Both the position numbers and the translations under genes were made by a program. The notes beneath the pieces were generated by a model. The model was not told where the DNA came from. It was given only the letters and a program-made list of their open reading frames with translations, and ran no database searches. 64,000 nt of DNA from Glossina fuscipes. Its lineage: Eukaryota; Arthropoda; Insecta; Diptera; Glossinidae. The DNA is taken from NCBI RefSeq assembly GCF_014805625.2, contig NW_023998414.1:18023280-18087279 (forward strand), in the 5' to 3' direction. Positions 1 to 14,000 of the stretch are shown in pieces (position 1 is the stretch's first letter; the number at the start of each line of letters is the position of its first letter).

Positions 1-193
1 AATCAAATAATTAACAAAACTCATTTGAATTTATTGAAAGCGTTTTGTTAGCTTACTGGTTAAGCGAATTCTTAACTTAATGTGCTCATCAAAATTGAAA
101 AGAGCAAAAGAAGGAAACTGGCAGGCGGCTCTCATCAGGGAATCTCTAATTAACCAACAACTATAAAAAGCAATTACGCAATCTGAAAACCAT

Positions 194-220
194 GTCTGTC
201 TGTCTGTCTGCCTGTCTATC
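194..220 (+). repeat. (GTCT)n microsatellite
   Basis: GTCTGTCTGTCTGTCTGCCTGTC; the complementary GACA form recurs near 43422, 63173 and 63604. Confidence 0.85.
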
Positions 221-725
221 ATTGTCACGTTTTTCAACTTTCTCAAGTTTTCTTCATCTGCTCTTTTCCCCCCTCCCTCGTTCAGCTACGTAATAATCAA
301 AGTAATTTAATGACATTTCACAAATTATTTTAAAAATCCACAATAATAAATAAAAATAAAAATGTTTACTGAAAGAGGAAAAAGAGAAAAAAGCTTAATA
401 GAGCTGTGATGCAATCTCAGCAGCATACACATGTATATTTTCTTTCTAACCAATCTTTATGTTTATGGAAAGATAAATAGATAACGTGCATATAAACAAT
501 AATAACTTAAGCTACAGCAATATTAGCAACAACAACAATAACAACAACCCCAATATATACTAATACTAACAACAACGTCAAAAATAATAATAATGATAAT
601 CGGCAGCAAAAGAAGCGAAACGAAATGCGAGATAAGAAGTAAACAACTTGTTTAAATCACACACAAGATGCGCAGAATACAAGAACGAACAAATGAACCA
701 GAAGAGAAAACACACTACACACTGC

Positions 726-762
<37 letters not shown>
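726..762 (+). repeat. (TA)n microsatellite
   Basis: About 14 TA units with a GTATATA interruption. Confidence 0.95.
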
Positions 763-904
763 TCTAAATTGTATGTCTCCCGAGGATATGTAAACTTGCA
801 TAGCGCTTATGTACTTGCATATTGTACAAAAAATATAAAAGAAAAAGAAAGAAAATATTTGTGTGGTTTGTGCCACAATAAGTAGTACAACTTGCACTCT
901 AAAC

Positions 905-936
905 ATAATAATAATAATAATCATAATAATAATAAT
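905..936 (+). repeat. (AAT)n microsatellite
   Basis: Ten AAT-type units with one TCA interruption. Confidence 0.9.
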
Positions 937-1959
937 GGACAAATGTAATAAAAACTTTAAAACTTTAAATGAGAATAAGCTCGTTTCTTTTTTTTTTTTT
1001 TTTTTGTATGTTTGTGTTTCCAACTTTATATTAGTGGAGATTTTGAAATAATCAGGTTCTAAATACTAACCTATCAACGTATGGGTAAGTGTGGGGTAAA
1101 TTCAGATAGAAAATTAATACTACCGAGAACCGAGAGAATTGAAGTAAATGAAAAAGAAAATGTACTACCGCGATAATCGTTAGGCAATTTAATCTAAACA
1201 TAACTTAGAAACATTGCAAAAACTTTTGGCCTGTCTATGAAAGAATGCGGTTTTACTTTCTTCCAAATTCCATCTTCCTTGAAGATTAACGCGCACATAT
1301 GGCGAATTATTCAAATGCCTTAAATACTTGCCTCGTGGCATAACATTTATTCACACTGTAAACATTATAAATTTTAATAGCGGCATAATCTCGAAACAAG
1401 TTCCAAAACTTTTCATCTTGCCCTCGTACGAATGTATGCGCGTAAACATATGAGTATATTGCCTAAGTGAGAAATAGAGAGGTTTTTGTAAAAGAAAAAA
1501 AAAGTAAATAAATAAAGAAAAAAGCATAGAACGCCGTTTACTTTCTTTCATTATGAACGCTTGCGTTGAGAACGTTTCTGACTTTCAAACGAAACAAACG
1601 TGCTGTTGGGCCAAACGAAAATTAACTTTAAATATACATAAATATGTTAAATAGCGGTAGTAGTAAGAAAATTACAAAAAATAAAAAGTTCAATATAAAA
1701 ATTATTAAATATAATACACTAATTGAAGCGAAGTCTTCCATTAACATTAAAAAGTAAAACAAAATTTAACTTTCGTGAATACTTACGTGTTGTAATAAGC
1801 AAAAAAAAAAAAAAAAATTTAAATAATCGAAACGAAAAAATTCATAATATCGAACAATAAAAGACAAATATATATATATATATATATACACATAAAAATA
1901 AAAAAATATATATACGTATTGTTACTAATTGCTACCTGCAATTATAAGGTGAAGATAAA

Positions 1960-2010
1960 ATGTTACCCAATGCACAAAACGTGAACTACCTAACAAAATT
2001 AGAACAAATG
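1960..2010 (+). CDS. Rhp: Rhp coding exon 1 (N-terminus, 17 codons)
   Basis: This exon runs from ATG to a consensus donor (ATG|GTAAGT) in phase 0, matching the phase-0 start of exon 2. It encodes [17 protein letters not shown], which joins to [12 protein letters not shown] of exon 2. Vertebrate rhophilins have an equivalent G-C-D/N residue run just before HR1. The context AAAATG is good for flies and an in-frame stop lies just upstream. The assignment rests on start context, donor quality and phase, not on strong homology, because N-termini in this family vary. An alternative first exon elsewhere in the 28-kb intron cannot be excluded. Confidence 0.75.
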
Positions 2011-5000
2011 GTAAGTTATTTACGCCTCCCGGCCGCTTTATCTATTTTCACTCTTAAAGGCTTGAGATTTTTATTGCCGTGCCTCAAGCTTTTAAAATTC
2101 TCAAGTGTCTTGTTCTTCACTTCATCAAATACAACAACTTCTCGTAATTGCATAATAAAAATGTAACAAGGATGGTGTAATGAAAAGTGCAGCGCGAAAA
2201 ATTGACAAAAAAAAAAAAATAATAAAAATAATGAACAATCGTATAAAATAAGAAAAAAATTTCGTGTTAATATGTAGCAAACAAAATTATATTATAACCT
2301 AATAAAGTTAAAAGAATTCTCGAAATAAAAATGAGTTTGCCTCGTTGAGAAAAATCATCGCATTAAGTCATAAATATTGCAACCAAAAACTTATATATAG
2401 TGAAGACAAAAGTTTTACGATGGGCGTATTGAAGTAAATGACTAACAATCTAAGAAAAATAAAAACTAAGGAAAGCTGAGGAATTATTTATTAATAATCA
2501 TCAAACTTACTCATGCTCAGAGAACTTTGAAGGAGCATTTCCTTTCTCTCAATTTAATCGTAACGCTTAATAGCAATATATCTTTTAAAAAATGTACTTC
2601 AAACGTGACCAAAGAATCAGTGCTAGAAAACACAATTAGAAAAAAAAAAAAACAAGTAAGAATCCTATAGTCAGGCTTGGCCGACCATTAGAGAGCCTAT
2701 ACCAATTCGCTTAATTAATGATACATGTATACTTGTACAAATATGTATGGGAGGTCATGATTTAATGCCATTGATTAACGCAATTATCACAGAGACGTTA
2801 CAAGTCATTATGCATTTTTACATGTGTGATTTGTATGAACTTTGTTTGTTTCATAACAAACTTAATATGCTGAAGAGTATTGTTGTGACTGTTGTTCATG
2901 ACTACGCCGGAGTACGTCTTCAAGTTTATAATTTGCTACGATTGGGTCACAATAACTAGATACAATGAATGCATTAATCTCAATAATCGGAAAACACGCC
3001 AGATTGAAACTTGAAAAGGAACACCTGTTAATCGATCCAATTCTACAGTTAGAATTAAGAAGTAATCGCAATATCCACATACTTGCCTTTTATGACGTGT
3101 ACTTTATATTTAATGGACATCTGATTCAAATCATACGATTCTGAATGCATTTAACTGCCTGCCGGTAACTGTTGCTGCAGATCTCATGGTTGTAATGCGA
3201 TTCGCTCTTAGTATTTAAAGAAGTGAATCATCCCGAGGGAAACAAATTTATTTAATATATTTTCGTCAATAAGGTTATGTCTTATATATAAGAATTTACA
3301 ACTGAAACTTATAGCAAATACTTTGAAAACCGATGATTGACAATACGGTCGAAGTAGTTTAGGCTATGCCTCAAGAGAATTTGCAATCATTCATATATAA
3401 TTTTTTTGTTATTGTTGTCATTCATGTTGCATATCTTTTCAGTTTTTCTATGCCTTGTTTGTCTCTTCGCTTAATACAATTTGTGAAAAAGAGCTTATAA
3501 AAAAGACTACATTTGTGTATCTTCGTTTTCTTGCCCAACACTCCTTGCATGATCCTAATGAACGTCTGTGTCATCGATTTTCGAAAATATCCTTACGGGA
3601 TCGAGAGTTATAGACGATAAAATGAAAAACTTGCCAGAGTTTTCTGAAATTGCTTTAGCTTCTTAAGCATTATGGGCATATTTGTGAACGAATCACGCCC
3701 ATTTTTTTAGTTCTTATTGTTAATTGATGAAAGAGTCTTTGTGGCTTTAGCCTTATTTTTGCAACGTAACGATTCGCAAAGTATAGACATACAACCTCAT
3801 ATGTGCATCAAAACAGACGAAGTCGGCTTATCCCATTTGGTGCATCATATATTTAAAAACAAATGTGCTACATCGAAAGATATCGACTTCCTTATGCGGA
3901 ATTTTTAAATGCAAAATCCCATCAATTTGACGGTCATCGTAAATCTAATGTTAAAAATCTGCTGATGTATGCAGAATGATGACGCAAAAGGACTTGAAAT
4001 CGACACGCTTCTTATCTTATATCTGACGATTCGGAATCACTATCGACTTAAGCTTGTGCGTCGCGGGCAGCAATTTGTGGGATATTTTGATGAAATTTGG
4101 TACACTGATGTATTTTGGCCTAAGGACGAGTACTATTGACAATCGTTCGGGTCGGACCACTTTTTCGATCACTTCCCAAATGTTAGTACATGACTTGAAA
4201 TATCGAACGCCTCATGAAAAACTCATTAATAGACAAGAGAAATATTTGAAATTTTTCCTTTTTTAAATGTGAATGGGAGTGAAAAGATATGGAGCAGTGT
4301 TTTTTTTTCCTCTCTTTTCACACTAAGTAATTAATACATCCATTAACAGGTAGACAGGTATTTTTTTCCAAAATATATATATACGTAAATACTTATGCCA
4401 TAATTACAACCACAAATTAAGGTGATTAACTTTTTCTTTGAAGTTAAATGAGTGAAAGTATAATATTAAATAAAATAAATAAATAAATAGTTTCCTTTAA
4501 CACACCAACACCAACAATAACGAAGCCACCGTTAAACTAATCGTGTACTAAATCAGTCACAAACATAATTTAGTGAATGTTAAAGGTAATAAAATTAAAC
4601 TAAGATCATAAGTCTTATACTTGGGAACGGTTTCGCCTCAACTTCAATCAATTTCAATTCCAGTGAAATTCGGTTTCAATGTAAAGTCGCTTAAGAAATC
4701 TAAATTCTAAACAGTGGGGATATATACTCGAGATCGACGATCGATTGCAAAAAGTAAATTTGTTTGGTGATGATGCAAGAAATAGCGTATGTCGGTGAAA
4801 AGAAAAAGAATTCCACACTAAAATCTTATGGTATGGGGCCACTATTCTCGGGACAGTGTCGCTCTCTTACATCTCAGAGAAAACATTAGTGGAAACATTT
4901 GTATATTAAAACCTTGTTGGGAACTGTACAATTTCAGCAGGATAATGATCCGCAATATACATCCGACTCAATCATAACTTGGATATCTTTGATTGGCCAA

Positions 5001-8000
5001 GCCAGTCTCGCGACTTTAATTCAATAGGAAATGGGAAAGAATAGCACCCCATCTATTTTTCTCTCGACCTGTACACACTTAGAAATATGTCTTGTACTAA
5101 ATGAACAAATCAATCAATAGAGTTGCTTATCGCCTGGAGGAAGCATATATAAGAAAAGATGATATTTACCACAAATTTATATTAAGTTCGTGGCAACTCA
5201 ATGTTCCCTTTATGTGAAATTTCTCTTCCAAGTGCGAGTTCGATAACTAAATATTCCCATGTTAGCTAAATAGCCGAAGCGATTTCAAAAGGAAGCGAAC
5301 ATTTTCAGAGAAAAGCAAATTCGTTTTTCTTTTTTTTTCCTCTCAAATATTATTGAATTGCAGAAATTTTCATAAGAATTAATATAAATTTTCTTAAAGT
5401 TTAATATAAAAATTGTAAAATAGTATGCTACACGTGTACCATTCATAAATTGCAAAACATTCATAAATAATTTCAGTATTTACTTTTATTTACTCGATTC
5501 TGGTTAAGATACTTGATCGCAGAAGGAATTCCTTTCATAAACTTTAGTTTTCTTATTTCATATATACGATAAATGCATTAAATCCCCAGTCAATAGCGTA
5601 TAAAACCAGAGCAATATTTGCTCGTAACCACCACCACTGCATTATTATAAAATCGCTAGTCTTTTGTTATTGTGAGCCCGCCTACTTTCAAAAATCAACA
5701 TCAACATAAAACAAAAAGAAAAATAAAGATAAAATAAAGTTTCCCACATTTTGGTTTATTTGTTCATTGCTTGAATTAAGTCAGCGATTTAATAGAATAT
5801 GTGCAAATAATCGAAAGAAAACATTAAAGATAAAAATTCTTTCAATTCACGAAAAAAAATAAAATAGGAAAAAACACATTATATGCGATTTAGGCGGACA
5901 CCCTCCCTCACCCTCCCCTATTTATATCTTTTTGTTTTCCTTTTTTCAGTACTCTTTTTTGGCAGAGATACGTAACGAAAAAAAGAGAAAAAAAACAGGG
6001 AAAGTGTATGTCGCTGAGGCGTATATTTCGCGAAATTTTCTACATCAGAAAAAATCGCTTTATAAAGAAGCGTAACTCGTGTTATACTACTGCAAACTAC
6101 TGTAAACATATGAGGCAGCACTATTGCCGCAGTATATGTTCAAAAATATTTAAGACATAATATACGTAGACGAACCTAATGTATTTGCTTTGAAGAACAA
6201 CATAGCACTCAACGCACTTAAGATTTAAAGTATAAAAATTTTCAAGTTTTCGGAGAAATAAATTCAAAGTCTTTAGCCTTGACACCATTGCATCTAAGCC
6301 TATTGCCCTAATCGACAACTCTACTGCACTTGAGAATTGAGTCCACGATCATTGGGTCATTAGTACGGTTGAGAAACTTACTTAAGTTCTTAACTTTCAC
6401 CTGACAAGAGTAAATACAAAGGGTTTGAAATCGCATTGTGATGCTTAACAGCCGATTACTGTTCATAAGCAGCTGTAAAGAACAGAAATTCAACCACAAT
6501 TTGAATTTTGTAGACTACGAGTCTTTTACATATGCAATTGACAATTGAATCTGTTTAACTTTCGTTATATATATATATATATATAGCAATTAGATTTGAC
6601 AACGTTCAGTTATACATTCGATTATATCCTAAATGATATCTAATTTTAAATAATCGGTGATTTGAAAAAAAAAACGCAATCACAATAATTCAACTAATCG
6701 TTATAAGATATACGAGAACTTTTGATTCGTTGCGTTCATTAAAAATTCTGCCTCTTGTAGCTTCGCGACAAATACATCACAAAATTTATTTACGGCACGC
6801 GACAGGTATAAAGTACTGAAAAATTTCGTGACTACGTGATCTACGAATGTGTCAGTATAGATAAAAATTTAAAAAAAAAAAATGGAACCATTGAGGATAA
6901 TCTAATATCTTTGTCCGGCTCTTTCGGTTGCAGTGTGCGATCGATTAACCCAAACAAATAATGCCTCTTTCTGCAATTTAAATGCAAATTAAACGAAACT
7001 TCTCCAAATGCTTTTCACCATGTTAAGTGGGTGTAATTACCGAGTAGCTCTCTTTCACACTCGTCAATGGATCTTTTTCTTATCAGAAGTCGTAGTAGAG
7101 CTTCTACCAGTTACACCCCATCGACCTTGAGAACTTGAGAGACAGTGAAATATATGACAATGAGATAATGAAATTGCAATCAACACGACAATACACACAT
7201 GCACGCGACATTCCTGTCGAAAGTAGTTCCTATCTCGTGCGTTTAAAAAAGAAACTTAATAAAATTCCAAACATATATAACGCTTTAATGTTTTTGTTCC
7301 TTTCTTTTCTTTTTTTTTTTTTAACTATTTTCCAAATAAAACGACAACGTAAGTATACTTCCATCCGATTATGGCAGAACAGAAATTTGAAAAAAACTTG
7401 CCTTACGGTACCTCTTTCCATGTCTTAGGAGTTTTTGTATAGATTTTTGCTATACATACGCTCTAAGCAATTATTCATACTTAATTATAAAATATATACT
7501 AGGCTAACGCTATGAATATGCATGCATATGTACTATATGTATTGACTTGAGAGTAAACGCGCGCAAGTGCATTTTTTTTTTTTTTTTTTGCTTATTTCAT
7601 GTTTATACCGCGCGCTATCTGTTAGATTTATCTTAAAATGTAAAAGTCACAGATGCAATGTCGTTTAATTGAGCATATATATACATATATATATATATGT
7701 ATATATATATATATGTGTATATATATATACATATATATACATATATATATATATGTATATATATGTATATAAGTATGCATATATGTGCATATGGATATGG
7801 GTATGGGTATGGATATAGAAGAATACGTGTATGAGATTATGTTTATCCATGTGCATGTGTTTCTGTGCATGTGATTATGTTTGCTGTGAGTGAATGCTGG
7901 AATTGCAAGTGGATGGAATCTTAACAAAAATGGCAACTACAACACCAATTTACCACTACTACTGACCTACATAGATGATTGTTTCTATATTTTGTACTGC

Positions 8001-11000
8001 TGTGTGTGTGTGTGTGTTTGTTTGTTTGTTTGTTTGTTTATTTGTTTGTTTTCCACCAGATAACAACAACCTACACAAATATAAGCAAATTTTGAAAAAA
8101 AGAAAAAAAAAATTTTTTTAAAGAATTTTTCATGATTTACATGCTGGTGTTTTTTACGGTAAAGGAAATAAAAACTCTAACGAAAGAAAAAACAAAAATC
8201 ATAATAATTCAAGTTGAGACTTTAGCGTTGCATGAACAGCATAGAGGCATGCAAGTGGTTATTGTCGTGGTTCACCTTTAAAAATGTTTGCAACAACTAA
8301 TAACTACCGTTAAGGTTATTTGTTTGCCGTATATTTTTCTCTCCACTTAGTACTCTCTGTTAAGGAAAAATAAAATAAAAATAAGATTAATAAACAAATT
8401 GTATTATATTACAAAGAAAAAAAAGCAAAAAAAAAAAAAAAAATCATAATAAACTTGCTTTTAATTACAGGTTTTTGCCTTAAGTCTTTTGTTATTTCTC
8501 AGCATTTAAATTATATTTTAAGTAGAAAATGTTTCTATAGTTTTTTTTTTTTTCTCTATATTCAATCAATTAGAAAACTAATCGCGTTAGAACAAGTTTT
8601 TATATACGTTTTTCTCATTCGCTTCCTTTCCTCTATCTAACTCTCTCTCTCTTTCTCCATCGATCTCGCTCCTACTTTAGCAATATACGCGGAGAAGCTT
8701 GGCTTTAGCTTATAGCTAAACGTATGTGATTTGTTGACTTTTACCAAGATTTAGGTCACTCAGTTACTGTGCTAAAAAATAAAAACGAAACAAACAAAAA
8801 AGAAAACAAACTGTATAGCAAAAAAAAAAAAAAAAAAAAGATTACCTGTTATTCTAATCAATAAAAGTTAATGGTAAAAACCGCTTCTACATATTGTAAT
8901 TGAAAAAGAAAAAAACAGGAAAAACAAAACAAAAAATTAAACAATTTTCTTCAAAGGCTTGAACACAACGGACATAAGTAAACCAATTTTCCCAAATGTT
9001 TTTAATTTAACCAGTTTTACAACTTTGCGCAATGTCGAGAATATTAAGAACAGTTGCAGACCTGAGTGCACAAACTTTTCATTTATTGTAAAACTAATTG
9101 GTTAATGTCATGTAAAACAGTGAACAGACATTTGGTATTTTTATGATGAGTGCCTAAAACAAAATGCCGACGACATTCGTTCAATTTATTGAAATTCTTT
9201 CTTTCTTTTCAATTTTAATTAAACGACTATGATAGAAACTTTATGCCTTCGAAATGCTCCTTAGCAATTTATTCATTAATTTATTGATATCATTTCTCAC
9301 CATCATTTGACTGTAGTCAAATGACGAGCAGATCGAACCTTTTTTTTTCTTTTAAATAGAAAATGCGGCCGTCAATCGAGAGCTCTTCAGCTCTTCTATC
9401 TTCATTTTTACAATGCCGAGCAGAGCGTTTCAGCAACGGGCGAATGACTGGACTGACAGGCGCTTTCGACAAGCCGATGCAAAATCAACAACATATGTGT
9501 TTTATTAAGATATCCAATGCGTGTTTATGGATTTTGGTGCCAAGAAACATGTTTAGTATCAGCGTAACCACTAGCGGCAGGAAAAAAAAAACACTAAAAT
9601 AGTTTTTCTTAACGATTTCTCTTCACTTTCAGTGACCTCATAACATCTTGCACCACCTTGTTGGTATCATATGTCAGAGAAGTGCATTTATGATGAATAG
9701 TTTTGAACATTAGGATACATAAGAGATAAAGAGAGAATAATTCAGTTATAAGATGTAGGAATCTGTTGACAAGTGGCATCATCCTGACATGCTCTGTGGT
9801 ATAAGAGAATCGCTTCAAATCTCTTCATCTCTTAAATTCATACTTCCTCGTTATCTGCAAAAGCGAGGACAAGGACTAGACGCTTAACGATATCTTTTGG
9901 ATTATTTATATTCTCTATCAGATGTCATATCGAAAATCAACGCCCGGGTTTTGCATGAAGATTCAATTGCTACAGAGATCTATTCGATTTTGTGTCCTGC
10001 TGCTTATCTCTCTGCCAACAACTTAAAAAGGGATAAGGTTTAAAGAGTTTAGATTTGTTTTGTTGGTTTTTTTTTTTAAAAAGTGACCAATTACTCAAGG
10101 GATGCCCCCTATCCGTGTAATACGGCGACGGTTAGAAAAAAAACGAAGAAGAAAGAGAAAAGAATGGCCGCACCCTAGTGGATGCTTGTCTAATAGGTAA
10201 GCGTAAAGCTTACTCTTGACTGAACATTGACTACAGCCACGGTGAAGCATACTGTACCGTAGTCGCAATTGTTGCACACTCGACTACTCATTAAAAACGC
10301 AGTAGTTTTAATTATTTGCTGCACAAAAGCAAAGATTGAAATGTGTTGACAACCCGCTCCACTTCAAATTATGAATAATTTACCTTAGCTTATGCTTTAC
10401 ACTTCTATGCGTTTTTCGAATTTTAGAAAAACTTTACATGATAATTAATTTGGCCACGGTCACAACTTATTTACCCAATGATGAGCCTTTCTTAGCGAAT
10501 TTCATTAGAGTAGGTTAAGGTCTAGAAGGAGTGATGCACAGATTGCAAAGCAAACAGATGTATAAATTACAAGCCAAACAAGCACCTGTCTACCGGTACA
10601 AGTACAGAAACATTATTTAAACTTTGCTTAAGTCACACGTATTTAAAAAACTTTTAATGGTGTTTCTATAATAAGAGTTTATAGTTATAAAAAAATGCTT
10701 GTAAGCATTTTTACTGTATACTAGAAAAAAAAAGAAGAAACCTTCACTGAAAGCTATATTCACCTTTGGATGACTCTTGAACACCCATAACCGAAACAAG
10801 TTTTTTGATAAGTACGAATGCGCGTCTCTGTTGTATGTCAATGAGCTAGAAACTTACATACCTCTCCAGAAAAATTTTGCAAACATATTTTTTTGAAGAA
10901 CCCTTTCCGCTAATCAAGACAATATGTCTTGACTGCATTCGAAAATTCAAAGGAAATTCAATCAAAATTTCAGTTTAACATCTACTAGATGTACTGCCGC

Positions 11001-14000
11001 TCAGCCAACCAGATAAGAGTTACGAATTCAAATCTTAGTGCGATTTAACCTTTCTTGGACTATATTTAGTGAGTGCTTAGTCAGTAAAGGCATAACATTT
11101 GACGAGCTAGGCACATACCCTACACAACACTATCTATCTTTGCCCCGTTCCCTACTTCTTACTGACGATCACCGTTAAAATTGATTAATAAAGTTACACA
11201 ACTTTATGTCATTTAAGCAAGGCCTCGGACATCAAATTTTTTTGTTCCAATTTTGTTAATTGTGAGCGTGTTCTTCGGTCAGTTTGGACTTTTCCTTACG
11301 CGCTGAATTTTAAAACTCAGAAATCCGTATGAGACATTTTCTTGCTAAGAATGAGCGTTTTATTGAACTAATTTAGATCACCATCGAGTGTATATGAGTT
11401 TATCAGCTCTCTGTCGTAATATGCAAGACAAATATCAATGGACAAAGAAACGAACGGCCACTGATTGATCAAGCGTTTATAGTATTCCTGTTAGTTGTGC
11501 AGATGATGGTGTTGCAAAAAGAATGCTAAAGTTAATATATTTGCATAACTTGGAGTGGCGATAGTAATAAAATAAACATATCACGTATTGTGACAAAATC
11601 AACGCGACACAAGGAATTATAAAATATTCTTTAACCTTAGTTTAAAATAAAACATTGACATTGAATTTGATTAAAAAAAAAAAGAAAAAAAAAAAAATTA
11701 AAATTAAAAAATTATTTTTACGATAACTAAAACAATGAAATTGAATAAAATACTTGTAAACATATATATTTACATATATATATTTAGAAAAAAAGGATTT
11801 ATTTTTTAATAATAATAATAATAATAATGCATTCAAACTCTCGAGTTGAATAACTTCATTCCATTATTTATCAGTCTCATGACTCACTAATCATTATAAC
11901 GTAATTTCAATTTTTATATTAAATACTTTTAACGTAGTCTTCCTTAGTGCATTTACTTACAAAAGGCTAAAAGCATTTAATTATTAGCAATTTTTTGTTT
12001 TCCTTTTTTGTTTTTTTTTTGCATCAACTTTTTTAATTTAATATTAAATGCATGATTTAACAAAATAATAGCAACATTCATTATTACGATTGTTTGGCTT
12101 TTTATTTTAAATTAAAACGATATGCTTGAGTTGACTTATTACTGAAGTTCAAGTTAAAGGTCATCTCGCGGCTAAGATCAACCATTCCACTATTACATAA
12201 AACGACCGAAAAAGACTATGAAAATCTCTTTTCGACGAAACAAAATCTAAAGTATAATAAAATTCCAAGAAGTTATTAGGAATTGAAAAAAAAAAAAAAA
12301 AATTTTTTTTTTAAATATTGAAAAACACTCTGCACTCGGGAACTCTACAGCGTGTGGTGTAGTGTAGTGTGCTTCAAATTTGAATCTACCAAAAACATCC
12401 CTCAGCCTACAAGTCTAAACAAATGATAGGGGCCTTTCGACTGCAAAGGAAAAGCAATCAGTTGTTTGAACTCATCCAAAACTGCGATAAGGAATCTTAT
12501 TTTAACGATAGAAGAGAACGTTATTTTAAGATACACTTTTAAAAAAACTTTATTTAAAATGCAATTGTTACGAAACTTAATAATCGAAATACGCGTCATC
12601 ATTATCCACTGTCTTTTCCCATTTATCGTGTAGTAGGTGGATGCCATCGCGATAAACACTTCGTGGTTCCGACATGAAATAGCCATCGATTCGTTTTTGC
12701 ACATATGCAACTTTACAGAGCTGCTGATCTGCTAAATGCAACAGCATCGATCTGGGAATCGGACAGGTCCGAAGGGAGACAGGTCTAGAGAATATGCGGA
12801 ATGCGATAACACTTCCCAGCCCAAGTTGAAAATTATTTTCTTGGTTGTTTTTACGGATGACAGACACATCTAAGCGAATTTAATCGTTCTCACGAATTAA
12901 ATGTTTTACTCGAATTCTCACAAACCATTTTCTAACGCTTACTGCTATTTCGCTTCGAGCTAACTTGAACACCTCCATAGCTCGAGATGCATTCTTTTCA
13001 CATCGCAGAAGAATAGAGGACCTTAAATGACATAGATCTCCTTGAACTTGGAGATATTGAATATCCAAGTTATCTACACCTGTATGTCGGGTACGTTTCA
13101 TGAAGCAACCCATTTCAGCCAAAAAAATTTATTTGTCCACCTAATGAACGTTGCTACCGTCTAATTACCAATCATTGGCCATCCCACGAACTTATTGAGT
13201 TATCTATTTTATACCGTTTACTTGCAGTGTATACACACATCAATAAATATAATATATGTATGGTGATATATGTGTACCGAGAGAGATAGAGAGAGAACTT
13301 TTAAATTTTGAACACCAAGCCACTCCTTCGAACCCTAGTAGACCTTTCACTACCAATGTAGAGCAAAGTGAGGCTTCAATCGACTTCGGCGTTTATCGCA
13401 TTTGTTTTTTTCTGGAATGTTTTATATTTCCGCTACAAGTTCATATTTACCTCTTACTATAGCAATTGCCGGCCGTTAGTCAAATATTTGATTCCAAAAT
13501 ATTGTTAATTAAAAAATTTGACCCAACTGAGTACCCCAAAAAAGTATAGGTAAAAATTTTACATGCAACAATTTTAGGTGCAAAAATAAAACAATTTGTA
13601 AAAAATTGCTTCCATAAATACACACATCTCGGAATACTTTCTTGCGGGGTTACCTACCTGGTAGTTAGTTTATAGAGTGATTATGGACAAGTACAAAGGA
13701 AATTTCATCAATTTCTCTTTTCTATATTTTTTTTCATTTTTTTTTTTTTTTTTTTTTTTTGTAGATTTTAAATTAAATTATTATCATAACTGCAAAAAAT
13801 TTTTTCAAGTACACGTTAACTTTGCTTTCTTTCCTTTCTTTGACTTAACGGACAACGATCTATGATCAGCTCATAATCATAAATTATACATAATTTTTAC
13901 ATAAAGATAGTAAATAAAATAAGCAATAGTTTTCGTACGCTCTTACGGTGAATGGCCTTAGGAAAAATTTTACAAAAACTAAAAAAAAAAATTAAAAATA

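Larger units (their letters stand above)
1..1959 (+). other. 5' flank / possible 5' UTR of Rhp
   Basis: No coding exon is seen. On the + strand the region is A-rich with CAA runs (about 520-580), (TA)n, (AAT)n and poly-T tracts. CAA- and A-rich, G-poor sequence is common in fly 5' UTRs, so part of this may be transcribed leader of Rhp exon 1. I cannot place a transcription start: no convincing TATA plus initiator pair stands out against the AT-rich background. Confidence 0.4.

Noticed and set aside
7628..7936. Open frames of about 100 codons rich in Ile/Tyr/His
   Set aside because: They are translations of the AT/GT microsatellite at 7674-7815, not a gene. The same applies to frames at 27103-27429, 60513-60782 and 61357-61788.
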